Shown piece after piece: positions 41,992 through 51,027 of a stretch of DNA of 64,000 bases. The notes below the pieces were generated by a model that was given only the letters and a program-made list of their open reading frames with translations, searched no databases and was not told the origin of the DNA. The stretch comes from Alphaproteobacteria bacterium. Its GTDB lineage: Bacteria > Pseudomonadota > Alphaproteobacteria > CACIAM-22H2. The stretch's first letter is position 1. Every line of letters begins with the position of its first letter. Made by a program: the position numbers and the translations under genes. Where the stretch lies: contig JAEULA010000054.1 in the NCBI GenBank assembly GCA_016793165.1, positions 1-64,000 on the forward strand, in the 5' to 3' direction.

Positions 41992-43296
41992 ATGTTTGGC
42001 GTCCTGCTCGCCTTGCTCGCGCTCTCGATCGGCGCCTGCCGCGCGGCGGCGCATGACGTGCCGACGGACGTGCGGCTCAACCTGTTCGTCAAGCCGGAGG
42101 GCGATCGCCTCCAGCTGATCATCCGCGCGCCGCTGCAGGCGATGCAGGAGGTCGACATCCCGACCCGCGGCCCCGGCTATCTCGACCTCGCGCGCGCCGA
42201 CGACGCCCTGCGCGCCGCGACCAAGCTGTGGCTCATCGACAACATCGCGATCCTGGAAGGCGACGCGGCGCTGCCCGCGCCGCGCCTTGTGCGCGCCCGC
42301 GTGTCGCTGCCGTCGGACAAGTCCTTCGCCGGCTACGACACGGCCCGGGCCCATGTCCTGGGGCCCGGCCTGCCGGAGTCGCTGGATCTCTACTGGAACC
42401 AGCAATTTCTGGATGTGCTCCTCGAATACCCGATCCGCTCGGACCGCGCGCCGTTCGCGATCCGCCTCAAGGTCGACCGGCTCGGCCTGCGCGTCGGCAC
42501 GGCGCTGCGCTTCCTGCCGCCCTCCTCGCCCACGCGGGCCTTCGAATTCCACGGCGACCCCGGCCTGGTCCGGCTGGATCCGAGCTGGCACCAGGCGGCG
42601 ATGCGCTTCGTCGCTGCCGGCGTCGTCCACATCCTCGAGGGATTCGACCATCTGCTGTTCATCGTCTGCCTCGTGATCCCATTCCGGCGGCTGCGCCCGA
42701 TGGTGGTGATCGTCACCTCGTTCACCGTCGCGCATTCGATCTCCCTGGTCGCCGCGGCGCTGGGCTTCGTCCCCGACGCGCTCTGGTTTCCGCCGCTGGT
42801 GGAAGCGCTGATCGCCGCGACCATCGTCTACATGGCGCTCGAGAACATCTTCGGCAGTGAGATCACGCGCCGCTGGGTTCTCACCTTCGCCTTCGGCCTG
42901 GTGCACGGCTTCGGCTTCTCGTTCGCGCTGCGCGAGACGCTGCAGTTCGCCGGCGACCATCTCGTCGCCTCGCTGCTCGCCTTCAATGTCGGCGTGGAGC
43001 TCGGCCAGCTCGCGGTCCTTCTGGTGCTCGTCCCCGCGCTCAATCTGCTCTTCGCCCGGCTGCCCGGCGAACGCGTCGCGATCATCGTCCTCTCGGCCCT
43101 GGTCGCCCACACCGCCTGGCACTGGATGCTCGAGCGCGGCGAGCAGCTCGCCAAGTTCCCCTTCCCTACCCTCGACGCCGCCTTCCTGGCGAGCGCGATG
43201 CGCGGGCTGCTCGCGGCGATCGTCCTCGCCGGGCTCGTGGCTCTCGTGCGCACGCGTCTCGCGCGCTGGCTCGAGGCCGACCGATGGCGGCGTTGA
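41992..43296 (+). CDS. HupE/UreJ-like membrane protein, copy 2
   Basis: A 434-residue protein of the same long HupE/UreJ-like group as the protein at 13412-14656. It has a signal peptide (about 1-20), an extracytoplasmic domain (about 20-210), and a C-terminal multi-helix domain. The motifs are VVHILEGFDHLLFI, FTVAHSISL, LVHGFGFSFAL and FNVGVELGQLAVL. The start is uncertain: 41992 gives a signal peptide directly; an in-frame ATG at 41920 would add a basic leader. The conserved His and Asp in the HxxxGFDH motif could bind a metal ion. No hydrogenase or urease genes are near; substrate unknown. Confidence 0.82.
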   Translation: MFGVLLALLALSIGACRAAAHDVPTDVRLNLFVKPEGDRLQLIIRAPLQAMQEVDIPTRGPGYLDLARADDALRAATKLWLIDNIAILEGDAALPAPRLVRARVSLPSDKSFAGYDTARAHVLGPGLPESLDLYWNQQFLDVLLEYPIRSDRAPFAIRLKVDRLGLRVGTALRFLPPSSPTRAFEFHGDPGLVRLDPSWHQAAMRFVAAGVVHILEGFDHLLFIVCLVIPFRRLRPMVVIVTSFTVAHSISLVAAALGFVPDALWFPPLVEALIAATIVYMALENIFGSEITRRWVLTFAFGLVHGFGFSFALRETLQFAGDHLVASLLAFNVGVELGQLAVLLVLVPALNLLFARLPGERVAIIVLSALVAHTAWHWMLERGEQLAKFPFPTLDAAFLASAMRGLLAAIVLAGLVALVRTRLARWLEADRWRR

Positions 43297-43459
43297 CCGG
43301 CGGGAACGGCCGATGCCCATGGCGCGTGCACCGAGCGGCCATCCGTCGGACAGCGCACGCGATTGACCCCGGGCGGCAACCCGATAGCCTCGGCGCCTTC
43401 GCATCGCCACGGCGCCGCGGCGGCCATGCCGTCCCGGCCGAAACCTTCGAAGGATCGCC

Positions 43460-44821
43460 ATGACGCCCAAGTCCACCGCCGCGAGTTCGGCGCTGCCGCA
43501 GCGCCTGCGCGACGCCGGCGTGAAGTTCATGCTGCCGAGCTATGTCGACATGCACGGCGTGTCGAAGAGCAAGATGGTTCCGATCGACCACTACGACCAG
43601 ATGATGGCGGGCTCGGAGCTGTGCACGGGCGCGGCGCTCGACGGCGTGCCGCAGGAGATCCACGACGAGGAGGTGTCGGCGCATCCCGATGCCGCGTCCT
43701 GCATCGTCGCCCCGTGGCGCACCGACCTCGCCTGGTTCGCGAGCGACCTCTGGTGCGGCGGCAAGCCGTTCGAGCCGTGCAGCCGCAACATCCTCAAGCG
43801 CGCGCTGGCCAAGGCGCAGGCCATGGGCTTCGGGCTGAATTTCGGGATCGAGGCGGAGTTCTTCGTGCTGCGCGACCAGCCCGGCGGCGGCTACGCGCCG
43901 GTCAGCGACCGCCACAATCTCGCCAAGCCCGCCTACGACGTCGCGCGGCTGGTCGACAACCTGCCCTGGCTCGGCGAGCTCGTCGGCGCGATGAACACGC
44001 TGGGCTGGGACGTCTATTCGCTCGACCACGAGGACGGCATCGGGCAGTTCGAGATCGACTTCGCCTATGCCGACGCGCTGACCATGGCGGACCGCTTCGT
44101 GTTCTTCCGCTGGATGGCGCACGAGATCGCGCGCAAGCACGGCGCCTTCGCGACCTTCATGCCCAAACCCTATGCCGACCGGGCCGGCAGCGGCGCGCAT
44201 TTCAACCTCTCGCTCTACGACGTCGCCAGCGGCCGCAACGCCTTCGCAGCGGAGACGGGGCGCGCGGGCAGCCGGCTGTCGCCGCTGGGATACCACTTCA
44301 TCGCGGGCGTGCTGCGGCACCTGCCGGCGATCTGCGCCGTCGTCGCGCCGACCGTGAACAGCTACAAGCGGCTGATCATGCGCGGCAGCATGTCGGGATT
44401 CACCTGGGCGCCGGTCTTCGCCTGCTACGGCGGCAACAACCGGACCAACACGATCCGCATCCCGCTCGCCGGGAATCGCGTCGAACTGCGTGCCGCCGAC
44501 AGCGCCTGCAACCCCTATCTCGGCGTGGCGATGGTCCTGCTCGCGGGGCTCGAGGGCATCGAGCAACGGCTCGATCCGGGCGAGCCGCACAGCGAGAACA
44601 TGTACCTTAAGACGCCGGAGGAGCTGGATCGCCTCGGCATCCGGATGCTGCCGCGCACGCTCGAGGAGGCGATCGACGCGTTCGCCGCCGATCCCCTGGG
44701 CCGCGCGCTGTTCGGCGACGCGATGCACGACGCCTGGATCGCCTACAAGCGCGAGGAGTGGGCCAGCTACACGACCCATGTCAGCGACTGGGAGAAGTCG
44801 CGCTACCTGAAGTTCTTCTGA
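43460..44821 (+). CDS. glnT: Type III-like glutamine synthetase (GlnT)
   Basis: This 453-residue protein has the glutamine synthetase catalytic domain: the metal-binding GIEAEFFVL near residue 130, HEDGIGQFEIDF, GSGAHFNLSLYD, and KRLIMRGSMSGFTWAP near the ATP site with NRTNTIRIP and ELRAADSACNPYL. The short N-terminal domain (SYVDMHGVSKSKMVP) and length match the GlnT/type III group described with methylamine (N-methylglutamate) metabolism rather than GlnA. Relatives ligate glutamate to ammonia or amines. No glutamate-synthase-like or methylglutamate genes lie next to it, so its role is open. It converges on an alpha/beta hydrolase with a stem-loop between. Confidence 0.87.
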   Translation: MTPKSTAASSALPQRLRDAGVKFMLPSYVDMHGVSKSKMVPIDHYDQMMAGSELCTGAALDGVPQEIHDEEVSAHPDAASCIVAPWRTDLAWFASDLWCGGKPFEPCSRNILKRALAKAQAMGFGLNFGIEAEFFVLRDQPGGGYAPVSDRHNLAKPAYDVARLVDNLPWLGELVGAMNTLGWDVYSLDHEDGIGQFEIDFAYADALTMADRFVFFRWMAHEIARKHGAFATFMPKPYADRAGSGAHFNLSLYDVASGRNAFAAETGRAGSRLSPLGYHFIAGVLRHLPAICAVVAPTVNSYKRLIMRGSMSGFTWAPVFACYGGNNRTNTIRIPLAGNRVELRAADSACNPYLGVAMVLLAGLEGIEQRLDPGEPHSENMYLKTPEELDRLGIRMLPRTLEEAIDAFAADPLGRALFGDAMHDAWIAYKREEWASYTTHVSDWEKSRYLKFF

Positions 44822-44838
44822 ACCCCGCGCCGGCACCG

Positions 44839-44872
44839 CCCGGCGGTCATGCGGCACCGCGCGACCGCCGGG
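44839..44872. terminator. Bidirectional stem-loop between convergent genes
   Basis: CCCGGCGGTC (44839-44848) and GACCGCCGGG (44863-44872) form a perfect ten-pair stem with a 14-base loop in the 59-base gap between the convergent glutamine synthetase-like and hydrolase genes. No T-tract follows on either strand. Confidence 0.55.
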
Positions 44873-44880
44873 CCCGTCGC

Positions 44881-45960
44881 CTATCGATCGAGGCGCGGCG
44901 CCGCCTGGAGCAGCTCCGCGAGCGCCTGCTTCCAGAACTTCGCCTGACCGGTCGTCCCGTGACCGAACGTCTCGGGGCTGCCGGGGATCAGCAGCACGCG
45001 CCCGTTCCTCACGCGCTTGATCTCGCGGTCGAGCAGGCCGAGCTCGGGCGGGTTGCGTTCGTCGTCGGCGGAGTTGATCGCCAGCAGCGTCGCCTTGATG
45101 CGGTCGAGCCCCGGCGCGGGATTGTAGTCGCGCGAGGAATCCCACTGATAGAGCACGTCGTTGGCATCGCCGGTGGTCGCCGCCTTGAGGCGCTGGTCGA
45201 GCAGCGCGTCCGCCTTCTCGCGCGTCGGCGCCAGCTTGTAGAGCCCCTGGTTCCCGCCGTTCGTGGCGAGGCCGTAGAAAACGGAGGCGACATGCGCGCT
45301 GCGCGGCTGCTTCGCGTAGTTGCCGTCCATGTACTCGGGGTCGTTGCGGATCGAGTCGACGATCAGGCGTCGCATCATCCAGTTGCGGCTGGACATCTCG
45401 GTGGGCAGCGAGGCCATCGGCACCGCGACGTCCATCATGTCCGGATATTTCTGCGCCCACATCCAGGTCTGCATCCCGCCCATCGAGTTGCCGAGCACGA
45501 GGCGCAGGTGCCGGATGCCGAGGCCTTCGGTGACGAGGCGATGCTGCGCCTCGACCATGTCGTCGTAGTTGTAGCGCGGGAAGGCCGCGCGCAGGCCGTC
45601 CGACGGCTTGGTCGACTTCCCCGTCCCGATCGCGTCGGGAAGGATGATGAAGTACTTCGCCGCGTCGAGCGGCTGTCCGGGGCCGAAGAGCTCGCCGCCG
45701 AAGCCGGGGTTGAGCATGCCGCGCCCGCTGCCGGCGGTCCCGTGCAGGATCAGCACCGGCTCGCCAGTCGACTCGCCGAGCGTCGTATAGGCGAGCCGCA
45801 GCTCCGGCATCACCTGACCGGTGTGGAACTTGAAATCGCGCGCGACCCAGCTGCCCTCCTTCGGCTCGGCCGCAAGTCCGGGCAGGGCCAGCGAGCCGAG
45901 CGCGAGCGCGCCGAGCGCGCGGGCGCAGGCCGACGCGAAAGTCGTCTTCGGGCTTGGCAT
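44881..45960 (-). CDS. Exported alpha/beta hydrolase (MetX-like fold)
   Basis: A 359-residue protein with a signal peptide (about residues 1-30, ending near LPGLAAE) and an alpha/beta hydrolase domain. The nucleophile elbow is GNSMGGMQ, the oxyanion region LHGTAGSG, and a late His is in GSPETFGHGTTGQ; the acid is probably in the NSADDERNP segment. The fold resembles homoserine O-acetyltransferase MetX, but the signal peptide makes that activity unlikely. GAGAGGGAG precedes the ATG at 45960. A periplasmic esterase or acylase role is likely. Confidence 0.86.
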   Translation of the reverse strand: MPSPKTTFASACARALGALALGSLALPGLAAEPKEGSWVARDFKFHTGQVMPELRLAYTTLGESTGEPVLILHGTAGSGRGMLNPGFGGELFGPGQPLDAAKYFIILPDAIGTGKSTKPSDGLRAAFPRYNYDDMVEAQHRLVTEGLGIRHLRLVLGNSMGGMQTWMWAQKYPDMMDVAVPMASLPTEMSSRNWMMRRLIVDSIRNDPEYMDGNYAKQPRSAHVASVFYGLATNGGNQGLYKLAPTREKADALLDQRLKAATTGDANDVLYQWDSSRDYNPAPGLDRIKATLLAINSADDERNPPELGLLDREIKRVRNGRVLLIPGSPETFGHGTTGQAKFWKQALAELLQAAPRLDR

Positions 45961-46304
45961 GGCGTGATCTCCCTCTCCTGTCGATTGCACGGCATCCGGC
46001 GCTCGAGCGGCGCCTCGGCGCGGCGACCGGGTGCCGCCCGGCCATCCGCGCGGCGATCAGCCTATCGGCGCGACGCCGGGATCGTCAGCCTCGCAGCAGT
46101 CGGATCGGCGGCAATCGTCCAGCTGCGGCGATCACGATCGCGTGCAGTGGCGCAATGCCCGGCCAAACCCGGATCCCCCGCGCCGGCCACGCCTGCAAGG
46201 GCCGCATAACAGAGGCGCCCGTGCCCCGCCTTGCGCCAAGGCGGCGCAGCGCGATCTCCAGCAAGCAGGGTTCCAGCCGTCCGGGCCCCTGGATCGAGGA
46301 GCCG
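45961..46304. other. 344-base divergent intergenic region, no supported gene
   Basis: The region separates the exported hydrolase and thioredoxin-2 genes, so it should hold both promoters. No clear -35/-10 pair was found. Short reading frames here lack starts with ribosome sites. The GAGGAG site for thioredoxin-2 lies at its right end. Confidence 0.45.
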
Positions 46305-46781
46305 ATGATGAATCCCCACACGACCGAGACCGTCCCGTGCCCGGCCTGCGGCACGATGAACCGCGTGCCGACGGCACGCCTCGCGGCCGGTCCGCGGCCG
46401 ACGTGCGGCGAATGTCGGGCCCCGCTGTTCGACGGCGAGCCGCTCGCGATCGAGTCGGCCGTCGCCTTCGACCGCCATGTCCAGCGCGGATCGCTGCCGG
46501 TCGTCGTCGACTTCTGGGCGGATTGGTGCGGCCCGTGCCGCGCGATGGCGCCTCATTTTGCCGCGGTGGCGCGAAATCTTTCCCCGCGGGTGCGCCTGCT
46601 CAAGGTCGACACCGAGGCGTTGCCGGCGCTCGCCGGGCGGCTCGCGATCCGCAGCCTCCCGTCTCTGGTTCTGTTCCAGGGCGGCCGCGAGGTGGCGCGC
46701 CGCGCCGGGCTCATGCCCGCCGCTGCTCTGCAGGACTGGATCCTCGCGCATCTCGGCGGCGTGCAGCGCCACGCGTCGTAA
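46305..46781 (+). CDS. trxC: Thioredoxin-2 (zinc-binding thioredoxin)
   Basis: A 158-residue protein with an N-terminal zinc-ribbon (CPACG and CGEC, about residues 12-37) and a C-terminal thioredoxin domain with the active site WADWCGPCRAM and the cis-proline motif RSLPSLVLF. Thioredoxin-2 reduces protein disulphides and is induced by oxidative stress in other bacteria. GAGGAG lies just before tandem ATGs at 46305 and 46308. The OsmC-family gene follows by about 75 bases on the same strand, consistent with a stress-related unit. Confidence 0.94.
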   Translation: MMNPHTTETVPCPACGTMNRVPTARLAAGPRPTCGECRAPLFDGEPLAIESAVAFDRHVQRGSLPVVVDFWADWCGPCRAMAPHFAAVARNLSPRVRLLKVDTEALPALAGRLAIRSLPSLVLFQGGREVARRAGLMPAAALQDWILAHLGGVQRHAS

Positions 46782-46855
46782 AACGACATGATGCCGGTCG
46801 AGCCCGGCTGCGACCGCCGGGCGCGGACCGCGCACCGCATTGGAGGAATGACGTC

Positions 46856-47272
46856 ATGTCCGACCGCAACGTCGTCGTCAGCGAAAGCGGCGTCGGCCCT
46901 TATGGCCAGTCGATCGTCGCCGGCAGCCATCGGCTGACCGCGGACGAGCCCGAGGCCCTAGGCGGCCGGAACAGCGGCCCGGACCCGTTCGAGCTCCTGC
47001 TCGCCGGCCTCGGGGCCTGCACCGCGATGACCATCCGCATGTACGCCCAACGCAAGGGCATGCCCCTGCGCCAGGTCGAAGTGCAGCTGAGCCACCCGAT
47101 CCGCGCGTCGCAGGCCAAGGGCCAGAAGGACCGCTTTGAGCGTCACATCCGCCTCGTCGGCGACCTGACGCCCGAGCAGCGCCAGCGCCTGCTCGAGATC
47201 GCCGACCGCTGTCCCGTCAGCCAGACGCTCAAGGCGAGTGCCGAGGTCGCGACGTCGCTCGCGGCGCCGTGA
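46856..47272 (+). CDS. OsmC-family protein
   Basis: A 138-residue OsmC/Ohr-fold protein. The two conserved cysteines are in LGACTAMTIRMYA (about residue 57) and DRCPVSQTL (about 122), as in hydroperoxide-reducing members. TGGAGGAATG precedes the ATG at 46856. OsmC proteins reduce organic hydroperoxides with thiols; the length and sequence are closer to OsmC-like YhfA-type proteins than to Ohr. It lies next to thioredoxin-2, which could supply electrons. Confidence 0.9.
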   Translation: MSDRNVVVSESGVGPYGQSIVAGSHRLTADEPEALGGRNSGPDPFELLLAGLGACTAMTIRMYAQRKGMPLRQVEVQLSHPIRASQAKGQKDRFERHIRLVGDLTPEQRQRLLEIADRCPVSQTLKASAEVATSLAAP

Positions 47273-47305
47273 GTCGCCGGCCGCGGCTCGAGCGCTGCGC
47301 CCGCC

Positions 47306-48505
47306 TCATCGCGCGGCGACCGGCGGCGGCAGGACGAGAAGGCCCGCGAGGGCGATGCACGCGAGCACGGCGCCGGCCGCGAAGGCGCCCGCGCCGCCAA
47401 GCTGGTCCCACAGCGCGCCGGCACCGATGCCGCCCGCGAGCAGTGCGGCACCGCTCGCGAGATTGAACAGGCCGAAGGCGGTGCCGCGCAGCGCCGCGGG
47501 CGCCGCATTCGCCACCAAGGCTGCAAGCAGGCCCTGGGTGAGCGCCATGTGCAATCCCCAAAGGACGATGCCCGCGGCCGCCGTCATGAAGCCGTCGGCG
47601 GCGGCGAGGCACAGATCGGCCGCGACGAGAACGACGAGCCCGAGTGCGAGCAGGCGCCGGTGGTCGACACGGTCGGCGAGGGCACCGGCCGGAAATGCGG
47701 CAAGGGCATAGACGACGTTCATCGCGACGAGAACCGCCGGGGCCAGCGCAAACGGCAGGCCGAGGCCCTGCGCGCGCAGGACCAGGAACGGCTCCCCGAC
47801 CCGCGCGATCATCAGCACGGCCGCCAGCGCCGTGACGCGCCAGAACGACGTGCCGAGGGCACGGGCGCCGCCGAGCGGCGGCGCGGCAGCGACGCCGTCG
47901 CCGGCCCGCCGCGCCGGCTCCTCGACCCCGAGAACCAAGGTCACCACCGCGAGGAACGCCGGCAGCACGGCGATCCAGAACACGACGACGAAGTCGTTCG
48001 CCGTCGCGGCCATCAGCGCGATGGCGAGCAGCGGCCCTACGAAGGCACCGGTCGTGTCGAGCGCCTGGCGCAGGCCATAGGCGGCCCCGCGCAGCGCCGG
48101 CGGCGCGATGTCCGCGACGAGGGCGTCGCGCGGCGCGCCGCGGATGCCCTTGCCGACGCGATCGACGAACCGCGCCGCGACCAGCCATTCGATGGCCGGG
48201 GCCAGCGGGAAGACCGGCTTGGTCAGCGCCGCCATCGCATAGCCGACCGTCGCAAGGAGCTTGCGGCGACCGAGGCGATCGCTGAGCACGCCGGAGAACA
48301 CCTTGGTCGCGGCGGCGGTCGCCTCGGCGAGGCCCTCGATGATGCCGACGGTGAGCGCGCTCGTGCCGAGCACGGCGACCAGATAGACGGGCAGCAGCCC
48401 GTGGATCATCTCCGACGAGATGTCCATGAACATCGAGACGAAGCCCAGCGCCCATATGCCGCGCGGCAGACGCCGCCAGGTCGCGGGCGAAGACGGATCG
48501 GACAA
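47306..48505 (-). CDS. Major facilitator superfamily transporter
   Basis: A 399-residue protein with 12 predicted helices. MFS signatures include GVLSDRLGRRKLLATVGY between helices 2 and 3 and ALADRVDHRRLLALG in the second half. The TTG at 48505 is chosen as start because GGAGG lies five bases upstream; reading on to an ATG at 48742 would add a basic, low-complexity leader overlapping the divergent lipoprotein gene. The substrate is unknown; relatives include drug and sugar exporters. Confidence 0.88.
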   Translation of the reverse strand: MSDPSSPATWRRLPRGIWALGFVSMFMDISSEMIHGLLPVYLVAVLGTSALTVGIIEGLAEATAAATKVFSGVLSDRLGRRKLLATVGYAMAALTKPVFPLAPAIEWLVAARFVDRVGKGIRGAPRDALVADIAPPALRGAAYGLRQALDTTGAFVGPLLAIALMAATANDFVVVFWIAVLPAFLAVVTLVLGVEEPARRAGDGVAAAPPLGGARALGTSFWRVTALAAVLMIARVGEPFLVLRAQGLGLPFALAPAVLVAMNVVYALAAFPAGALADRVDHRRLLALGLVVLVAADLCLAAADGFMTAAAGIVLWGLHMALTQGLLAALVANAAPAALRGTAFGLFNLASGAALLAGGIGAGALWDQLGGAGAFAAGAVLACIALAGLLVLPPPVAAR

Positions 48506-48554
48506 GCAAACCTCCGCGCTGCGTGCCACTCTAGGCCGGACCTCGGGAGGAGCA

Positions 48555-49220
48555 ATGACGCCGCCAGCCGCCCCAGACCTCGCCCGGCATGCGCCGCGCC
48601 CGGAGCGGTGGCGCTTGCCTAGCTGGCGCGCCGCCCTCGTCGGCGCCGCTGCGCTGGTGGGCGGCTGCGCGGGAGAGCCCTCGCGCGACACGCCGACCGA
48701 GCCGGCCGCGGTGACGGAGGCTCCGATCGCGAGGGCGGACACCCTCCTTCCCGGTCTGGCGGTGCGCTACTGGCCGGTGATGATCCGGAACCTGCGCGAG
48801 CTTGCCGCATGGCAGGGGCGAACGCCCGCGATCGTGGGCCCGGCGATCGACGGGCTCGACCACGTCATGGGCGACGGCGCCGTGCTGACGAGCGGCATCA
48901 AGGACGGCGTCGCGGCGGAGATCACCGGCTTCATCCATCTTCCGGCCGCCGGTCGCTACGCCTTCGCGGCCGTTTCCAACGACGGAGTCCGAGTCGAGAT
49001 CGCCGGGGCCGTGGTCGTCGACGATCCGGACGTGCACGCGGACCGGCGCTCGCCGCCGCGGGCGATCGTGGTGCGCGCGGCCGGCTGGTATCCCCTGCGC
49101 GTGTTGTACTTCGAGCGGCGCAACACGGCGACCCTGCAGCTGTACTGGCAGCCGCCCGACGCGACGGCGCCGGCCATCGTCCCCGCCGGGGCGCTGCGTC
49201 GCCCGCGCGAATCCGGCTGA
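48555..49220 (+). CDS. PA14-domain lipoprotein
   Basis: A 221-residue protein starting at an ATG directly after GGAGGAG. A lipoprotein signal ends near LVGGC (Cys about residue 38). The mature part is a PA14-like beta-barrel domain: GLAVRYWPV, the typical EITGFIHLPAAGRYAFAAVSNDG strand pair, and YPLRVLYFERRNTATLQLYWQPP. PA14 domains usually bind carbohydrates at the cell surface. The unusually long N-terminus before the hydrophobic core makes lipidation less certain. Confidence 0.78.
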   Translation: MTPPAAPDLARHAPRPERWRLPSWRAALVGAAALVGGCAGEPSRDTPTEPAAVTEAPIARADTLLPGLAVRYWPVMIRNLRELAAWQGRTPAIVGPAIDGLDHVMGDGAVLTSGIKDGVAAEITGFIHLPAAGRYAFAAVSNDGVRVEIAGAVVVDDPDVHADRRSPPRAIVVRAAGWYPLRVLYFERRNTATLQLYWQPPDATAPAIVPAGALRRPRESG

Positions 49221-49315
49221 GCCGGCGCGGCCGTCCGCCGCCCGTACCGACGCGCTTCACGGCGAGGTGCGGCGTGGCGCATGCTCCGGCGCACGCGACC
49301 ACGAGGGGGGACACC

Positions 49316-51016
49316 ATGCGAGCGAGCAGCGCCGGCGGCGCGACAGCGGCCGTCGACCCGATCACCGTGTCCGTGGCGCGCCATCGGCTCTTCGCGATCG
49401 TCGAAGAGATGGGCGAGGCGATGCTGCGCACCGCGTACTCGCAGATCCTCAACTCGAGCCGCGACTTCTCGACCGGGCTTTCGACCCTCGAGGGCCGCCT
49501 GGTCGCGCAGGCGGAGCACGTCCCGATCCATGTCGGGGCCCTGCCGATGGCGGCGCGCTCGGTCGCCGAGTTCTTCAAGGGCGACATCCACCCCGGCGAC
49601 GTGTTCCTGCTCAACGACCCCTATCACGGCGGCAACCATCTGCCCGACCTGACGGCCTTCGTGCCGATCTTCGCCGACGGCGAGCCCCGCTACTGGTCGA
49701 TCAACCGTGCGCATCAGAGCGACATCGGCGGCGCCACCCACGGCGCCTACAACGCCTCGGCCACCGAGATCTGGCAGGAAGGCCTGCGCATCACGCCGCT
49801 GCGGCTCTACGCGCGCGGCGAACTCCTGCGCGACGTGATGGAGATGATCACCGTCAACGTCCGCCATCCCCGCGACTTCCGCGGCGACCTTGCCGCGATG
49901 ATCGGCTCGGCGCGGCTGGGGGCGAAGCGGCTCGAGACCTTCGCGGCGGAGTTCGGCTGGCCGACGACGCATGCCGCGATCGCCGCCGTCATGGACGGCG
50001 CCGAGCGCCAGGCGCGCGCGGTGATCGCGACCTGGAAGGACGGCGTCTACAAGGGCCAGGCGATGCTCGACGACGACGGCCACGGCACGCGCGACATCCA
50101 TATCCGCGCGACCGTCACCAAGCGCGGCAGCGACCTCACCGTGGACCTGTCGGATTGCCATCCGCAGGTCGCCGGCTTCGTCAATTCCTCCTACCCCAAC
50201 ACCTACTCCGCCGTCGCGGTCGCGCTCTCCTTCCTGATCGACCCGCACACGCCGAAGAACGACGGCACGTTCCGGCCGATCCGGCTCGTCACCAGAAAGG
50301 GGACGATCGTCGATCCGCATCCCGGCGCGCCGGTGACGCTCGCGACGAACCACTGCGGCCAGGAGATCATCGAGGCGATCGTCGCGGCGCTCGCCCCGGC
50401 CTGCCCCGATCGCGCCATGGCGGGTTGGGGACGCCGTTTCCGCATCGCGATCAAAGGAGTCGATCCGCGCAGCGGGCGCGGCTTCATCTGGCACCTGTTC
50501 CAGGCTCGGCCCGGCGGCGGCGCGTCCCCGTCGGGCGACGGCTGGCCCGGCGGCGGCGAATGGCAGGCCGCCGGCGGCATCAAGTTCGGCAGCCTGGAAG
50601 TGACGGAGGTTCGGTTCCCGTTCTTCTTCCGCCGTCACGAGTTCCGCGCCGATTCCGGCGGCGACGGGGCGCATCGCGGCGGGCCGGGCTGCGAGCTCGA
50701 GATGGTGGCGGAGATCAAGGAGCCGGCGATCGGCAACACCGCCGGCGACGGCGCAAGGTACGGCGCGCGCGGCATGCTCGGCGGCGCGGACGGCGCGCCG
50801 CATCACTACGTCCTCCGCTCCAAGGGCAAGCCCGCGCGCAGGCTCAAGACGAAGGAGACGGGAATCGTGATCCGGCCCGGCGACGTCTTCGACATCAGGT
50901 CGGGCGGCGGCGGCGGATGGGGCAATCCCGCCAAGCGCGGTGCCGGTGCCCGCGCGCGCGACGCCGAGCTCGGCTTCGTCACCGCCCGGCGGCCGCGCGC
51001 CGCGCGCCGGACCTGA
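49316..51016 (+). CDS. hyuB: Hydantoinase B-type subunit, locus 1
   Basis: A 566-residue HyuB-family protein: EEMGEAMLRTAYSQILNSSRDFS near the N-terminus, NDPYHGGNHLPDL, SDIGGATHGAY, and NHCGQEII with a C-terminal glycine-rich GGGGGWGNP. HyuB pairs with HyuA in ATP-dependent hydantoinases, oxoprolinases and acetone/acetophenone carboxylase-like enzymes; the substrate of this pair is unknown. The ATG at 49316 follows GAGGGGGG. HyuA follows 11 bases later, the reverse order of locus 2. Confidence 0.9.
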   Translation: MRASSAGGATAAVDPITVSVARHRLFAIVEEMGEAMLRTAYSQILNSSRDFSTGLSTLEGRLVAQAEHVPIHVGALPMAARSVAEFFKGDIHPGDVFLLNDPYHGGNHLPDLTAFVPIFADGEPRYWSINRAHQSDIGGATHGAYNASATEIWQEGLRITPLRLYARGELLRDVMEMITVNVRHPRDFRGDLAAMIGSARLGAKRLETFAAEFGWPTTHAAIAAVMDGAERQARAVIATWKDGVYKGQAMLDDDGHGTRDIHIRATVTKRGSDLTVDLSDCHPQVAGFVNSSYPNTYSAVAVALSFLIDPHTPKNDGTFRPIRLVTRKGTIVDPHPGAPVTLATNHCGQEIIEAIVAALAPACPDRAMAGWGRRFRIAIKGVDPRSGRGFIWHLFQARPGGGASPSGDGWPGGGEWQAAGGIKFGSLEVTEVRFPFFFRRHEFRADSGGDGAHRGGPGCELEMVAEIKEPAIGNTAGDGARYGARGMLGGADGAPHHYVLRSKGKPARRLKTKETGIVIRPGDVFDIRSGGGGGWGNPAKRGAGARARDAELGFVTARRPRAARRT

Positions 51017-51027
51017 GCGAGGCCGCC

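Noticed and set aside
44881..45960. MetX homoserine O-acetyltransferase
   Set aside because: The fold is similar but a signal peptide makes it an exported hydrolase, and MetA is present at 39429.
48506..48742. Longer N-terminus for the MFS transporter
   Set aside because: It overlaps the start of the divergent PA14 lipoprotein gene and the TTG at 48505 has GGAGG at ideal spacing.
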